Source: JAXDMK01 sp963790325 (GTDB lineage Bacteria > Actinomycetota > Acidimicrobiia > Acidimicrobiales > AC-14). Taken from it: 64,000 bases of DNA. Below the pieces are notes generated by a model, which saw only the letters and a program-made list of their open reading frames with translations, had not been told where the DNA came from and did no database searches. Position 1 is the stretch's first letter; each line of letters starts with the position of its first letter. Position numbers and translations under genes: made by a program. The stretch is from the NCBI GenBank assembly GCA_963790325.1, contig CAWBNY010000002.1, forward strand, positions 372,001 through 436,000, in the 5' to 3' direction. This document shows positions 17,547 through 26,320 of this stretch, piece after piece.

Positions 17547-18839
17547 ATGCCGTCTGACCTGGTACCCATCGCCATCGCGGTCGGCATCATCATCCTGGGC
17601 GGCGTGGTGCTGCACCTGTCCCGGCGGGGCCCGGTGCGACGGCTGTCGGCCCTCAACGCCCGGTTGGGCGACGAGGAGCTGAAGCTCGAGTCGCGGGGGA
17701 TGGACGAGGTCCTGACCCACCTGGAGAAGCTGGTCGACGCCAAGATGACCACCACCGGCGACGTCGGGGTGGCCGGCGTCCGGTTGGAACGGACCCTCGA
17801 CCACCTGGAGGTGGGCGTCGTCATCGGCGACGACCAGGGCAGGATCGTGTTCCAGAACGCCCAGGCCATCCGCCTGGTCGGCGTCGAAGCCGACGCCGGG
17901 GTGGCGGCCAAGCTCGACGACCTCCTGCTCTCGGCTGCCGAGGGCCGGCCCACCCAGCGCAGCCTCGACATCCCCGGGCCGCCCGCCCGGGCCCTCACCG
18001 TGAGCGCCGCCCCCCTCGACGACAAGTGGCGGACGGTCGGAGGGGTGTTGCTCCTCGGCGACCAGTCCGAGGAGCAGCGCCAGGAGGGGGTGCGCCGGGA
18101 TTTCGTGGCCAACATCAGCCACGAGCTCAAGACGCCGGTGGGGGCGCTGGCCCTGCTGGCCGAGACCCTGGCCACCGAGCACGACCTGATCGTGGTCAAC
18201 CGCCTGGCCCGGCGGGTGCAGGTGGAGGCCAAGCGGGTGGAGCGGGTGGTCGAGGACCTCATCGACCTCAGCCGGCTGCAGTCGGAGGAGGACCCGGTAC
18301 GGGAGCCGGTGGCCGTCCACCTGATCGTGGCCCAGGCCGCCGAGCGGGTGCGCAACCTGGCCCAGGACAAGGAGATGACGATCAACTTCGGCGAGCCGCC
18401 CCAGCGGCTGTGGGTGTCGGGCGACCGCCGCCAGCTGGTGTCGGCCGTCTACAACCTGCTGGAGAACGCGGTGAAGTTCTCCCCCGCCGGATCGCTGGTC
18501 GAGGTGCGGGCCCGGGCCGGACGCGACGCCCAGGGCGAGTCCGACGGGTTCATCGAGATCAGTGTTCGCGACGAGGGGATCGGCATCCACGAGCGCGACC
18601 ACGAACGGATCTTCGAGCGCTTCTACCGGGTCGATTCCACTCGAAGCGTCACCGCCGGCGGCACCGGCCTGGGTCTGAGCATCGTCCGCCACGTCGTCGT
18701 CAACCACGAGGGCACGGTGGAGGTCGACTCGGAGGAGGGCCTGGGGTCGACGTTCACCCTCCGGCTGCCCGTCGGCGCCCCTCCGGGAGCGACGCCGCCG
18801 GTTCCGCCGGCGGGAGCGGAGCATCCGTGGCGGACTTGA
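17547..18839 (+). CDS. sensor histidine kinase, SenX3/PhoR-like
   Basis: 430 residues. One N-terminal membrane helix (LVPIAIAVGIIILGGVVLHL), then a PAS-type domain (about 85-170, starting LERTLDHLEVGVVIGDDQGR), a HisKA domain with the phosphoacceptor H192 in NISHELKTPVG, and a HATPase domain with N box NLLENAVKF, G1 DEGIGI and G2 GTGLGLSI. This single-helix/PAS arrangement is that of SenX3. The usual partner response regulator is not next to it; the downstream gene is an MFS transporter. The ATG is chosen to begin directly before the membrane helix. Confidence 0.88.
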   Translation: MPSDLVPIAIAVGIIILGGVVLHLSRRGPVRRLSALNARLGDEELKLESRGMDEVLTHLEKLVDAKMTTTGDVGVAGVRLERTLDHLEVGVVIGDDQGRIVFQNAQAIRLVGVEADAGVAAKLDDLLLSAAEGRPTQRSLDIPGPPARALTVSAAPLDDKWRTVGGVLLLGDQSEEQRQEGVRRDFVANISHELKTPVGALALLAETLATEHDLIVVNRLARRVQVEAKRVERVVEDLIDLSRLQSEEDPVREPVAVHLIVAQAAERVRNLAQDKEMTINFGEPPQRLWVSGDRRQLVSAVYNLLENAVKFSPAGSLVEVRARAGRDAQGESDGFIEISVRDEGIGIHERDHERIFERFYRVDSTRSVTAGGTGLGLSIVRHVVVNHEGTVEVDSEEGLGSTFTLRLPVGAPPGATPPVPPAGAEHPWRT

Positions 18840-19006
18840 TCGACCTGCGGGTGGGCGGCGGAGCGGGCCGTCCTCGGCGACGTCCGTAGGGGCGGCGGCG
18901 CCGGCCGCGGGCTGCCCGCCACCGGGGCCGGCCCGGTGGCAGGCATGGTTGGCGGCGTCCCGAGGGCGGAGGTGGGAGCCTCCCGCGGCACACCTACGAT
19001 GCTCGG

Positions 19007-20248
19007 GTGACTGCGGATCCCGAGAAGGGTTGGGAGCCGTTGCTGAAGCCGGCTGCGACGGGGCTGGCGGCACAGTCCCCCTTCGCCCGGCTGGGGGTGG
19101 CCCACGTGCTGGCCATGGCGGGGGACACCCTCGTCACCATGGCCCTGGCCGGATCCCTCTTCTTCTCCATCTCGCCGTCGGCGGCCCGGGGTCGGGTGGC
19201 GCTCTACCTGCTGCTCACCATGGCCCCGTTCGCGGTGGTGGCCCCTTTTCTCGGGCCCGTCCTCGATCGCACCCCGTCGGGACGGCGGCTGATCATGATC
19301 GCGGGGGCCGGCAGCCGAGCCCTGATCTGCCTGTCGATGGCCGGACACCTCCAGGGCCTGTTGCTCTTCCCCGAGGCGTTCGGTGTCCTCGTCCTGTCGA
19401 AGTCGCACCACATCACCAAGAGCGCCCTCGTCCCGATGACCGTGGCCGACGAGAGAGAGCTGGTCACGGCCAACTCACGGCTGGCGGTGCTGTCGGTGCT
19501 GGCCGGCTTCGCGGCGGCGGTGCCGGGCGTGATCATCCTCAAGGTGGGCTTCCTCGGCGCCCCGTGGCTGGTGCGGCTGGCCGCGGTCCTGTTCGCGGCT
19601 GCGGCCATCGCCGCCGCCCGCATACCGAAGCCGCCCCGGCGGACGGACACGATCGCGGCCGCGGTCCTGGCCGACAAGGAGCTGCACGCCATCTCCATCC
19701 GCATGGCCTCCACCAGCATGGCCGTGCTGCGGGCGACGGTCGGCTTCCTCACCTTCTTCGTCGCCTTCGCCTTCCGGGCCTCGGGGGCGCCGTCGTGGTG
19801 GTTCGGTGCGGTGCTGGCCGCCAGCCTGATCGGCACCCTGGTGGGCAACCTGGTCGCCCCCCCGCTGCGCAGGTTCCTGGCCGAGGAGCGCATCCTCCTC
19901 GGGGGGCTGGCCCTGGTGGCGGTGGTCGGGTTCGGGGCTGGGCGCACCCACAGTCTGGCCGCCTTCTGCCTGATCGCGGTCGCCACCGGCGTGGCCGCAG
20001 CCGCGGGCAAGCTCGCCTTCGACAGCATCGTGCAGCGGGACGCCCCCGACGCCGTCCGGGGCCGGACTTTCGCCCGCTTCGAGACCCGGTTTCAACTGGT
20101 GTGGGTGGTCGGCGCCTTCGTCCCGGTGGTGATCGGCATCTCCACCAGCCTCGGCATCGACATCATCACCCTCGGCTCCGCCCTCGCCTTCTTCTCCTAC
20201 CTGGGGGCGATCGTGTCGGCCGACCACCGCCAGGCGCTGGAGCAGTAG
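19007..20248 (+). CDS. MFS transporter
   Basis: 413 residues with about 10-12 hydrophobic helices (e.g. VALYLLLTMAPFAVVAPFLG, LVRLAAVLFAAAAIAAARI, ILLGGLALVAVVGFGAG). The loop GPVLDRTPSGRR is the MFS motif-A-like cytoplasmic loop between helices 2 and 3. The substrate is unknown; drug or metabolite efflux is the common role of this type. GTG start at 19007. The 167-bp upstream gap contains inverted GC-rich stretches but no feature I can name. It is convergent with the next gene, 7 bp apart. Confidence 0.8.
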   Translation: MTADPEKGWEPLLKPAATGLAAQSPFARLGVAHVLAMAGDTLVTMALAGSLFFSISPSAARGRVALYLLLTMAPFAVVAPFLGPVLDRTPSGRRLIMIAGAGSRALICLSMAGHLQGLLLFPEAFGVLVLSKSHHITKSALVPMTVADERELVTANSRLAVLSVLAGFAAAVPGVIILKVGFLGAPWLVRLAAVLFAAAAIAAARIPKPPRRTDTIAAAVLADKELHAISIRMASTSMAVLRATVGFLTFFVAFAFRASGAPSWWFGAVLAASLIGTLVGNLVAPPLRRFLAEERILLGGLALVAVVGFGAGRTHSLAAFCLIAVATGVAAAAGKLAFDSIVQRDAPDAVRGRTFARFETRFQLVWVVGAFVPVVIGISTSLGIDIITLGSALAFFSYLGAIVSADHRQALEQ

Positions 20249-20255
20249 CCGGCGG

Positions 20256-21431
20256 CTACCCCACGTCGGGCAGGTCGATTCGGGCCAGCCACAGGCCGGG
20301 GGCCTCCAGCTCGGCCGGGGTGGGCAGCTCCCGCTCCGAGTGCCACAGCCGGGCCAGCCCCTCCTCGCCCGCCCGTTCGACCACACCGGTGACGAACGCC
20401 TGGCCCTTCTCGTACCGGGCCGCGCTGAGGTTCAGGCCCAGGAGGCGCTCGGCGAACCGGGTGCCCTCCGACGACTCCACCCGCCGCCTCCGCAACGCCT
20501 CCGCGATCCGGCCGTGCCCGCTCACCAGCCCGACGCCGACGGTGTCGAGGACGTGGTCCACGTAGCCGGCCAACGCCGCCAGCAACGTCTCGATGCGCAC
20601 GGCCACGTCCCGCTGCCCGGGTGTCTGCATGATGCCGAGGAGTGTCTCCGGACTGAGGGCCTTGGCGAAGGAGGACGGGTCGGTGGGGTCGAGGTCGGCG
20701 AAGCCGCTCTCGAGGGCGTTGCCGTCGACCTCGAACCGGCCGACGTAGTCGTCGACCAGGGCCTCCAGCCGGGCCCGGACGTGGGGCCGGCCCAGCACTG
20801 CGTGGCGGGTGACCTCCTCCAGCAGGACCCAGAGCCGGAGGTCGTCGTCGGGGATCGACCAGTCGCCGGCGAAGGCGGCCAGGTTGGCCGGGACCACCAG
20901 CAGCTTGTCGGACAGCGCTCGGGGGAGGGGGAGGTCGTACTGGCCCAGCGCCCTCCGACCCAGGTGGCCGACCATGTAGCCCGACTGCATGCCCAGCAGC
21001 ACCGGTCCGACCACCCGGCCCAGGTCTCCCAGCAGCTGGGTGGCCGGGTCGGGGCCGGTGCCCTCGTCGTCGCCCGCGGCCGCCACCGCGGTGGCCAGGC
21101 GCTCGAGGACCGGCCGCCACGCCTGGAGCGTCTGCATGGCCCAGTCGGCCCTGGTGGTGGGAACTGCGCTCAGCAGGCCGCCGGTGACGGTGGTGGGCAG
21201 GCCGGTGGCGTTGCTCACGTGGAGGTCGGCCACCCGCAGCAGCTCTTCCAGCCGGATGCGCTCGACCGGCTCGACGTTGGGCTCGGCGGCCCCCTCGGTT
21301 GCGGACCACAGCGCGATCTGGCGGGCGATGTCCCAGTTGATGGGACCCTGGCCGGCGAACAGACGAGCCAGGTCGCGGAACATCGGCAGGCCCTCGAACG
21401 GGTTGCTCCCGCCCGAGCCGGCGTCGCTCAT
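20256..21431 (-). CDS. zinc-dependent metalloprotease-family protein (DUF2342-like)
   Basis: 391 residues matching an actinobacterial family annotated as putative hydrolase / coenzyme F420-associated protein: N-terminal NPFEGLPMFRDLARLF, then QGPINWDIARQIALW, GMQSGYMVGHLGRRALGQYD and FAGDWSIPDDDLRLWVLLEE followed by VTRHAVL, and C-terminal GLNLSAARYEKGQAFV. The family is named for a predicted zinc-peptidase fold, but I see no classical HExxH here, only E-x3-H in EEVTRH. Function is therefore uncertain. It is 10 bp downstream of the HtrA-like gene on the same strand and may be co-transcribed. Confidence 0.75.
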   Translation of the reverse strand: MSDAGSGGSNPFEGLPMFRDLARLFAGQGPINWDIARQIALWSATEGAAEPNVEPVERIRLEELLRVADLHVSNATGLPTTVTGGLLSAVPTTRADWAMQTLQAWRPVLERLATAVAAAGDDEGTGPDPATQLLGDLGRVVGPVLLGMQSGYMVGHLGRRALGQYDLPLPRALSDKLLVVPANLAAFAGDWSIPDDDLRLWVLLEEVTRHAVLGRPHVRARLEALVDDYVGRFEVDGNALESGFADLDPTDPSSFAKALSPETLLGIMQTPGQRDVAVRIETLLAALAGYVDHVLDTVGVGLVSGHGRIAEALRRRRVESSEGTRFAERLLGLNLSAARYEKGQAFVTGVVERAGEEGLARLWHSERELPTPAELEAPGLWLARIDLPDVG

Positions 21432-21441
21432 GGGATCGACC

Positions 21442-22647
21442 TTACGCCGGGGTGGGACGTTCGGTGAGCACGACCTCCATCGACATCCGTCGGTGATCGC
21501 GGACGACGTCGATGCGGACGATGTCGCCCGGCCGGTGCCGGCGGAGGGCCACGACGAGCTGGCTCATGGAGCTGATGGCGGCCCCGTCGAGGCCGACGAC
21601 GGTGTCGAGGGGCGACAGGCCCGCAGTCGCCGCCGGGCTGCCGGCCATGACCTCACCCACGACCGCGCCTCCGGTGAGGCCGAGGGCGGCGGCGGTGGGT
21701 CCGGCCAGGTCACCGCCCTTAACCCCCAGCCAGACGTGCACCGCCCGGCCTTCGATGATGAGCTGGTCGGCGACGGAACGGGCCAGGTCGATGGGGATGG
21801 CGAACCCGAAGCCACCGGCACCGGTGCCGGTGGTGCCGACCGACGTGGTGATGCCGATGACGCTGCCGGACGAGTCGAGGAGGGCGCCGCCGGGCCACCC
21901 GGTGGGCACCCGGGCGTCGGTTTGGACCAGGTCGAAGAGCATGCCGCCCTCCACTCGGGGCACCGACCGGTGGAGGGCGGAGATGACTCCGACGGTGACC
22001 GAGGGCCCGCCCATCAGCTCGACCGGGCAGCCGATGGCTATGGCCTGCTCGCCCACCCGCACGCCGATGGTGGAGCCGAGGACGGCGGTGGGGTAGGGAC
22101 CGTCCCCGTCGATCTTGACGACGGCCACGTCGGTGTCGGGGTCGGCGCCGACCACGCGGGCGCCGAAGTCGCGGCCGTCGTCGAGGCGGACCCGGAGCAG
22201 GAGCGCGTTTCCCACCACCGCGGCACTGGTGAGCAGGTGGCCGTCGCTGCGGAAGACGACGCCCGACCCGATGACCGTCTCCGAGCCGTCGAGGCGAAGC
22301 TGGGCCACCGCGGCCCGGGCCCGATCGGCCACGTCGACCACGCCCGAGCTGATGGTGTCGATGGGCCGCGGCTCCATCTGCCGCTCGACCGCGGGACGCA
22401 GCCCGTCGGTGGTGCCGAGCAGGCCCACCGCCACCAGGACCAGGCCGCTGGCCAGGAGGCCGGCGCTGACCGCGGACACCGCCGCCACCAGCCACATCGA
22501 CGGTTGGAAGTCGTCTGCGGGGTCACTGGCGGGGCCGGTGGCGGGCAGGAGGGCGCCCAGCTCGGACGGATGACGCCACAGCCGGTCGTCGGGCGGGAGA
22601 GGGTTCCGGAACGTGCCGGGTTCGTCCTCTGGCTCGACGAACTCCAT
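21442..22647 (-). CDS. HtrA/DegP-like pseudoprotease with PDZ domain
   Basis: 401 residues: cytoplasmic N-terminus, one membrane helix (about 52-78, MWLVAAVSAVSAGLLASGLV), a trypsin-like domain (100-290) and a C-terminal PDZ domain (GGAVVGEVMAGSPAATAGLS). The fold is HtrA, but two of three catalytic residues are missing: the His position of TNNHVV is Ala (TSAAVV, A143) and the Ser of GNSGG is Pro (GWPGG, P252); the Asp in DTDVAV (D173) is kept. It is therefore probably a binding or scaffold protein at the membrane, not a protease. It is divergent from moaE with 92 bp between starts. Confidence 0.82.
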   Translation of the reverse strand: MEFVEPEDEPGTFRNPLPPDDRLWRHPSELGALLPATGPASDPADDFQPSMWLVAAVSAVSAGLLASGLVLVAVGLLGTTDGLRPAVERQMEPRPIDTISSGVVDVADRARAAVAQLRLDGSETVIGSGVVFRSDGHLLTSAAVVGNALLLRVRLDDGRDFGARVVGADPDTDVAVVKIDGDGPYPTAVLGSTIGVRVGEQAIAIGCPVELMGGPSVTVGVISALHRSVPRVEGGMLFDLVQTDARVPTGWPGGALLDSSGSVIGITTSVGTTGTGAGGFGFAIPIDLARSVADQLIIEGRAVHVWLGVKGGDLAGPTAAALGLTGGAVVGEVMAGSPAATAGLSPLDTVVGLDGAAISSMSQLVVALRRHRPGDIVRIDVVRDHRRMSMEVVLTERPTPA

Positions 22648-22739
22648 ACGTCCGTGAGCTTATCGGTGGCGCCCGCGGGGAGGACCGCGGCCACCCGGAG
22701 ATGATCGGGCCCGGTGGGCAGCCCGCCCGGTAGGATGGC

Positions 22740-23219
22740 GTGGTGGGCCTTGCGCCTCCGAGCGCTCGTAACGACTGGGTGGGCCTCACCGCCGACCCGC
22801 TTCCCCTCGACGATGCCCTGAGGTGGGCCGGGCTGCCGAGTTGTGGAGCCGCGGTCCTGTTCACGGGCAACGTTCGCGACTTCTCGCCCGGGCGGCCGGG
22901 GGTCCACCGCCTCACCTACGAGGCCTACGAGGAGGAGGTCCAGCCCCGGCTGGCCGCCATCGCCGCCGACGCCCGCTCGCGGTGGCCCGATGTCGTACGC
23001 CTCGTCCTGATCCATCGCGTCGGCGACCTCGACGTGGGGGAGTCGGCGGTGGTCGTGGTGGCCTCGTCGCCCCACCGCGACACCGCCTTCGATGCCGCCC
23101 GCCACTGCATCGACACCCTGAAGGCCACCGTCCCCATCTGGAAGCGGGAGGCGTGGGATGGCGGCGACGACTGGTCGGCCTGCCACTCTCCGGTCGCCGA
23201 GGTCGGATCCCGCCTGTGA
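22740..23219 (+). CDS. moaE: molybdopterin synthase catalytic subunit
   Basis: 159 residues with the MoaE signature: VLFTGNVRDFSPGRPGVHRL, the YEAYEEEVQPRL helix, HRVGDLDVGESAVVVVASSPHR and the catalytic-lysine region DTLKATVPIWKREAWDGG. With MoaD it converts precursor Z to molybdopterin. GTG at 22740 is followed by a second GTG. No other moa gene is in the window, so the partner MoaD must be elsewhere. The next small membrane-protein gene overlaps its stop (GTGA). Confidence 0.9.
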   Translation: MVGLAPPSARNDWVGLTADPLPLDDALRWAGLPSCGAAVLFTGNVRDFSPGRPGVHRLTYEAYEEEVQPRLAAIAADARSRWPDVVRLVLIHRVGDLDVGESAVVVVASSPHRDTAFDAARHCIDTLKATVPIWKREAWDGGDDWSACHSPVAEVGSRL

Positions 23220-23431
23220 GCGCCCTCCTCTTCCTCGGGATCGCCTTCGTGCTGAGCATGATCGGGTTCCTCGTGCTGTGGATCAAGAACCGGCCGCCTA
23301 AGTCCGTCGACGCCCACATCCGCGCCTTCGCCCGCGAGTTGGAAGCCCTGGCGCCCGAACCGCCCAGCCCGCCATCACGCCCCGGGCCAGCCCGGAGAGT
23401 CCCCCCCGGAAGAGGCCGCCGCCCTGGCTAG
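23216..23431 (+). CDS. small single-pass membrane protein
   Basis: 71 residues. GTG overlaps the moaE stop. One N-terminal helix (ALLFLGIAFVLSMIGFLVLW) is followed by a basic/Pro-rich cytoplasmic tail with KSVDAHIRAFARELEALAPE. Its last 8 bp overlap the proposed CTG start of the MreB-like gene, suggesting coupled expression. Unknown function; the position between moaE and an MreB homologue may mean a role at the cell envelope. Confidence 0.6.
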   Translation: MSALLFLGIAFVLSMIGFLVLWIKNRPPKSVDAHIRAFARELEALAPEPPSPPSRPGPARRVPPGRGRRPG

Positions 23432-24428
23432 AGACCTCGCCATCGACCTGGGCACGGCCAACACCCTCGTCTACGCCAAGGGCAGAGGGATCGTGCTCAA
23501 CGAGCCGACGGTGATCGCCCTCAACGAGCAGACGCGCGACGTCCTGGCCATGGGGCATCAGGCGTGGCAGATGATCGGCCGCACCCCGGGCTACATCCGC
23601 GCCGTCCGCCCGCTCCGGCAGGGGGCCATCACCGACTTCGAGATCACCCAGCGCATGATCCGGTTGCTTCTGCAGCGGGCCGGCCTGTCGCGGTTCCAGC
23701 GACCTCGGGTGCTGCTGTGCGTGCCGTCCGCCATCACCGAGGTCGAGCGGCGGGCGGTGAAGGAGGCCGCCCGCCAGGCGGGAGCCACCGACGCCCAGCT
23801 GGTGGCCCAGCCCATGGCCGCCGCCATCGGGGCCGGGCTGCCCATCCACGAGCCGTTGGGGAACATGGTCGTCGACATCGGGGGCGGCACGTCGGAGACG
23901 GCGATGATCTCGCTGGGCGGCATCGTCGCCCTGGAGGCCATCCGGGTGGGGTCGTTCGACATCGACGCGTCGATCCAGGCCTACGTCCGGCGGGAGTACG
24001 GGATGGCCATCGGCGAACGGACGGCGGAGGAGATCAAGCTCGCCATCGGGTCGGCCTATCCCACCGCCGACGAGGTCAAGGCCGAGGTGCGGGGTCGCGA
24101 CCTGATGAGCGGACTGCCGAAGACCGCCATCCTCGGTCCCGAGGAGATCCGGGAGGCGATCAGCGAGCAGGTGCGGGCCATCGTCGACTCGGTGGTGCGG
24201 TGCCTCGGCTTCGCCCCGCCCGAGCTGGCCCAGGACCTGATCCGCCAGGGCATCCACCTCGTCGGCGGTGGCGGGATGCTGAGGGGCTTCGACCAACGGC
24301 TCTCGGAGGAGACGTCGCTTCCCGTCCACCTGGTCGACGCGCCCCTCGAATGCGTGGTGCTGGGCGCAGGAAAGTGCCTGGAGGCCTTCGAATCGCTCAA
24401 GGTTCTGTTCATGGGTGCCGAGAGATAA
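23424..24428 (+). CDS. MreB-like actin-family protein, probable CTG start
   Basis: 334 residues from the proposed start. It begins LARDLAIDLGTANTLVYAKG, the phosphate-1 loop found at the N-terminus of MreB, and continues with VVDIGGGTSETAMISLGG (phosphate 2), QPMAAAIGAGLP, the SFDIDASIQAYVR and GERTAEEIKLAIGSAYP segments and LVGGGGMLRGFDQRL (adenosine motif). MreB polymers guide cell-wall growth. No ATG, GTG or TTG exists in frame upstream of the essential first loop; GTG at 23493 would delete it. CTG at 23424 sits 8 nt after GGAAGAGG (23408-23415). mreC and mreD are not adjacent. Confidence 0.85.
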   Translation: MARDLAIDLGTANTLVYAKGRGIVLNEPTVIALNEQTRDVLAMGHQAWQMIGRTPGYIRAVRPLRQGAITDFEITQRMIRLLLQRAGLSRFQRPRVLLCVPSAITEVERRAVKEAARQAGATDAQLVAQPMAAAIGAGLPIHEPLGNMVVDIGGGTSETAMISLGGIVALEAIRVGSFDIDASIQAYVRREYGMAIGERTAEEIKLAIGSAYPTADEVKAEVRGRDLMSGLPKTAILGPEEIREAISEQVRAIVDSVVRCLGFAPPELAQDLIRQGIHLVGGGGMLRGFDQRLSEETSLPVHLVDAPLECVVLGAGKCLEAFESLKVLFMGAER

Positions 24429-24474
24429 GAAGGCGCCGACCTACGGCGTCGCGCGTAGCGCGTCCGGGGGACCG

Positions 24475-24945
24475 ATGGCACGCAAGGGAATGAAGCGTCG
24501 AGTCGTGGCCCTGTTGTCGGCGGGGTTCGTGGCCCTGTCCGTCACGCCGGCTTCCGCCTCGGCCGGCGACCGCGTCTGGACCGCCACCGCCTGCTATGCC
24601 GAGCAGCCCTACAACGCGGCGTGGCTGGGCACCCCCGGCCTGGGCGCCAACTACAGCTCCGTCTTCGCCGAGTACGACCTGCCCTTGCAGTGGATCACGT
24701 GGAACGGGAAGGGCCAGTCCTACGTGCAGGTGCTGGCCGAGACCCACGCCTACTACGCCGCGGCCGGCTACGAGTGCGGCCGCTTCGGCCTCCCCTACAA
24801 GCAGGGGATCTACGAGTCCGTCCTGGTGAGCTACCGGTGGACGTACTTCGTCAAGCCCGGGAGCTGCGACATGCGCTACATCATCGACATCTTCGACGGC
24901 GGCCTCACGCTCGAGGGCGCCGTTCCCGACTACTTCTGTCAGTAG
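24475..24945 (+). CDS. small secreted four-cysteine protein
   Basis: 156 residues. A clear Sec signal peptide (MKRRVVALLSAGFVALSVTP) ends near ASASA-GD. The mature 125-residue protein has four Cys (in TATACYAEQ, GYECGRFG, GSCDMRY and YFCQ), likely two disulfides, and many aromatic residues. No enzyme motif is seen. It could be a small secreted binding protein. It is 46 bp after the MreB-like gene and convergent with the HEAT-repeat gene. Confidence 0.65.
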   Translation: MARKGMKRRVVALLSAGFVALSVTPASASAGDRVWTATACYAEQPYNAAWLGTPGLGANYSSVFAEYDLPLQWITWNGKGQSYVQVLAETHAYYAAAGYECGRFGLPYKQGIYESVLVSYRWTYFVKPGSCDMRYIIDIFDGGLTLEGAVPDYFCQ

Positions 24946-24991
24946 CGCAGGGGGCACCCCCACGGTTCGGGCGCTCGAGTGCGCGGGTCGG

Positions 24992-25627
24992 TCAGTCGGT
25001 CAGGTCCTCGGCCGCTTGGCGGACTTGCCAGTCGCGATCGACCTTGGCCCGCTCCAGGGCGGCGTCCACCTCGGGGCCGTCGAAGGGGGCGAGGGCGATC
25101 ACCGCCCGCCGGCGGACGGCCGGCTTGTCGGAGGTGGCGGCCAGGATGGCGGGCAGACCCCGATCGTCGCCGATGGCACCGAGGGCGGCCACCGCCGCCT
25201 CCCGGCAGAGGGGGTCGTCGTGACCGCCGGCGACGCGGGCGAGCGCGGGGACGGCGCCGGTGGCCTGCTCGGCCTCGGCCCGTTCGCCGAGGGCCCAGGC
25301 GGCAGCCTCCACCACCATCGGATCGGGATCGGCCAGCAGGGTGACGAGGTCGACCGGTTGGTGCCCGACGGCCACCTCGCACGCCCGCCGGCGGACGTCG
25401 GCCGAGGGGTCGGCCAGGGCGGCGGCCACGTCGTCGTCGGTGGCGGCGCCCATCCGGGCGAGGGCGGCGAGGGCGGTGGCGCGGACCGAGGGCGTCGGGT
25501 CGGACAGGAGCGCCCGGGCCGTGGCCTGATCCCCGGTGTGGCCGGCGACAGCCGCCGCCCGCCGCCCATCGATGGGCGTCGGTATGCGATCCTCGGGGGG
25601 ATGGGGCGCCGCTGCATCTCCTGCCAT
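24992..25627 (-). CDS. HEAT-repeat (PBS-lyase-type) protein
   Basis: 211 residues made almost wholly of about six helical repeats of 30-33 residues, each with the pattern LLSDPTPSVRATALAALARM, ALADPSADVRRRACEVAVG, LLADPDPMVVEAAAWALGER and so on. Such solenoids bind other proteins; no catalytic residue is visible. The ATG start at 25627 lies inside the 5' end of the divergent sortase gene (27-bp overlap of starts); an internal start is possible but none is in frame close by. Confidence 0.78.
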   Translation of the reverse strand: MAGDAAAPHPPEDRIPTPIDGRRAAAVAGHTGDQATARALLSDPTPSVRATALAALARMGAATDDDVAAALADPSADVRRRACEVAVGHQPVDLVTLLADPDPMVVEAAAWALGERAEAEQATGAVPALARVAGGHDDPLCREAAVAALGAIGDDRGLPAILAATSDKPAVRRRAVIALAPFDGPEVDAALERAKVDRDWQVRQAAEDLTD

Positions 25628-26242
25628 CGACCGGTGGTCACCTTCGTCTCGCTGATGGTGGTGCTGGCGGCCGCCGGCAGCGCGTGCAGCCTGGGGACCG
25701 GCACGCTGCGGAGCGACGCCCCGCCGTCGACGCTGACACAGGTCGACAACCCGATTCTCGCGCCGCCGCCCACCTCCGTCCTGCCTGCGACCACGGTCCC
25801 CGCCCTGCCCCAGCCCATGATCATCCCCCAGGACCCCTATTACGACGAGCCGATCCGGGAGATCGGGACGATGGAGATCCCCGCCCTGGGGATGTCGAGC
25901 ACGATCTACGACGGGGTCACCCTGCACAACATCGACCTCGGCCCGAGCCACTGGCCGGGGACGGCGGAGCCGGGCCACGCCGGCAACACCGTCTTCGCCG
26001 GCCACCGGGTCTCCCACTCCCGGCCGTTCCGCGACATCGACCGGCTGGTGGAGGGCGACGAGGTGATCTTCACCGTCGGTGGCGCCCGGTCGGTGTACGA
26101 GGTCACCGAGCACCTGGTGGTCGGGCCCCAGGACTCGTGGATCGCCGACCAGACCTTCGAGCCGACGGGAACGCTCTACGCCTGCCACCCCCCCGGCTCG
26201 CTCGAGTACCGCTACGTGGTGAGGCTGAAGCTGGCCGCGTAG
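25601..26242 (+). CDS. class E-like sortase
   Basis: 213 residues. N-terminal basic region and hydrophobic segment (FVSLMVVLAAAGSACS) act as signal anchor, followed by a Pro/Thr linker. The sortase domain has the His in FAGHRVSHSRPF, the catalytic Cys in TLYACHPPGS and the Arg in EYRYVVRLKL. Sortases join secreted proteins with a C-terminal sorting motif to the cell wall or to each other as pili. I see no LPxTG-like substrate in the window. The ATG follows a run of six G directly; the 5' end overlaps the divergent HEAT-repeat gene. Confidence 0.85.
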   Translation: MGRRCISCHRPVVTFVSLMVVLAAAGSACSLGTGTLRSDAPPSTLTQVDNPILAPPPTSVLPATTVPALPQPMIIPQDPYYDEPIREIGTMEIPALGMSSTIYDGVTLHNIDLGPSHWPGTAEPGHAGNTVFAGHRVSHSRPFRDIDRLVEGDEVIFTVGGARSVYEVTEHLVVGPQDSWIADQTFEPTGTLYACHPPGSLEYRYVVRLKLAA

Positions 26243-26320
26243 CCGAACATCGTCGCCGGGCTCATGGCCCTGGCGGTCGCTCGGGGCGGGCAGTCGGGAC
26301 CCGGCTGATCTGGGACCCGG

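Noticed and set aside
18620..18632. TCTACCGG copy as integrase site
   Set aside because: Single copy encoding Phe-Tyr-Arg in a conserved kinase motif; similar single copies near 49554 and 55247 are also in coding DNA.
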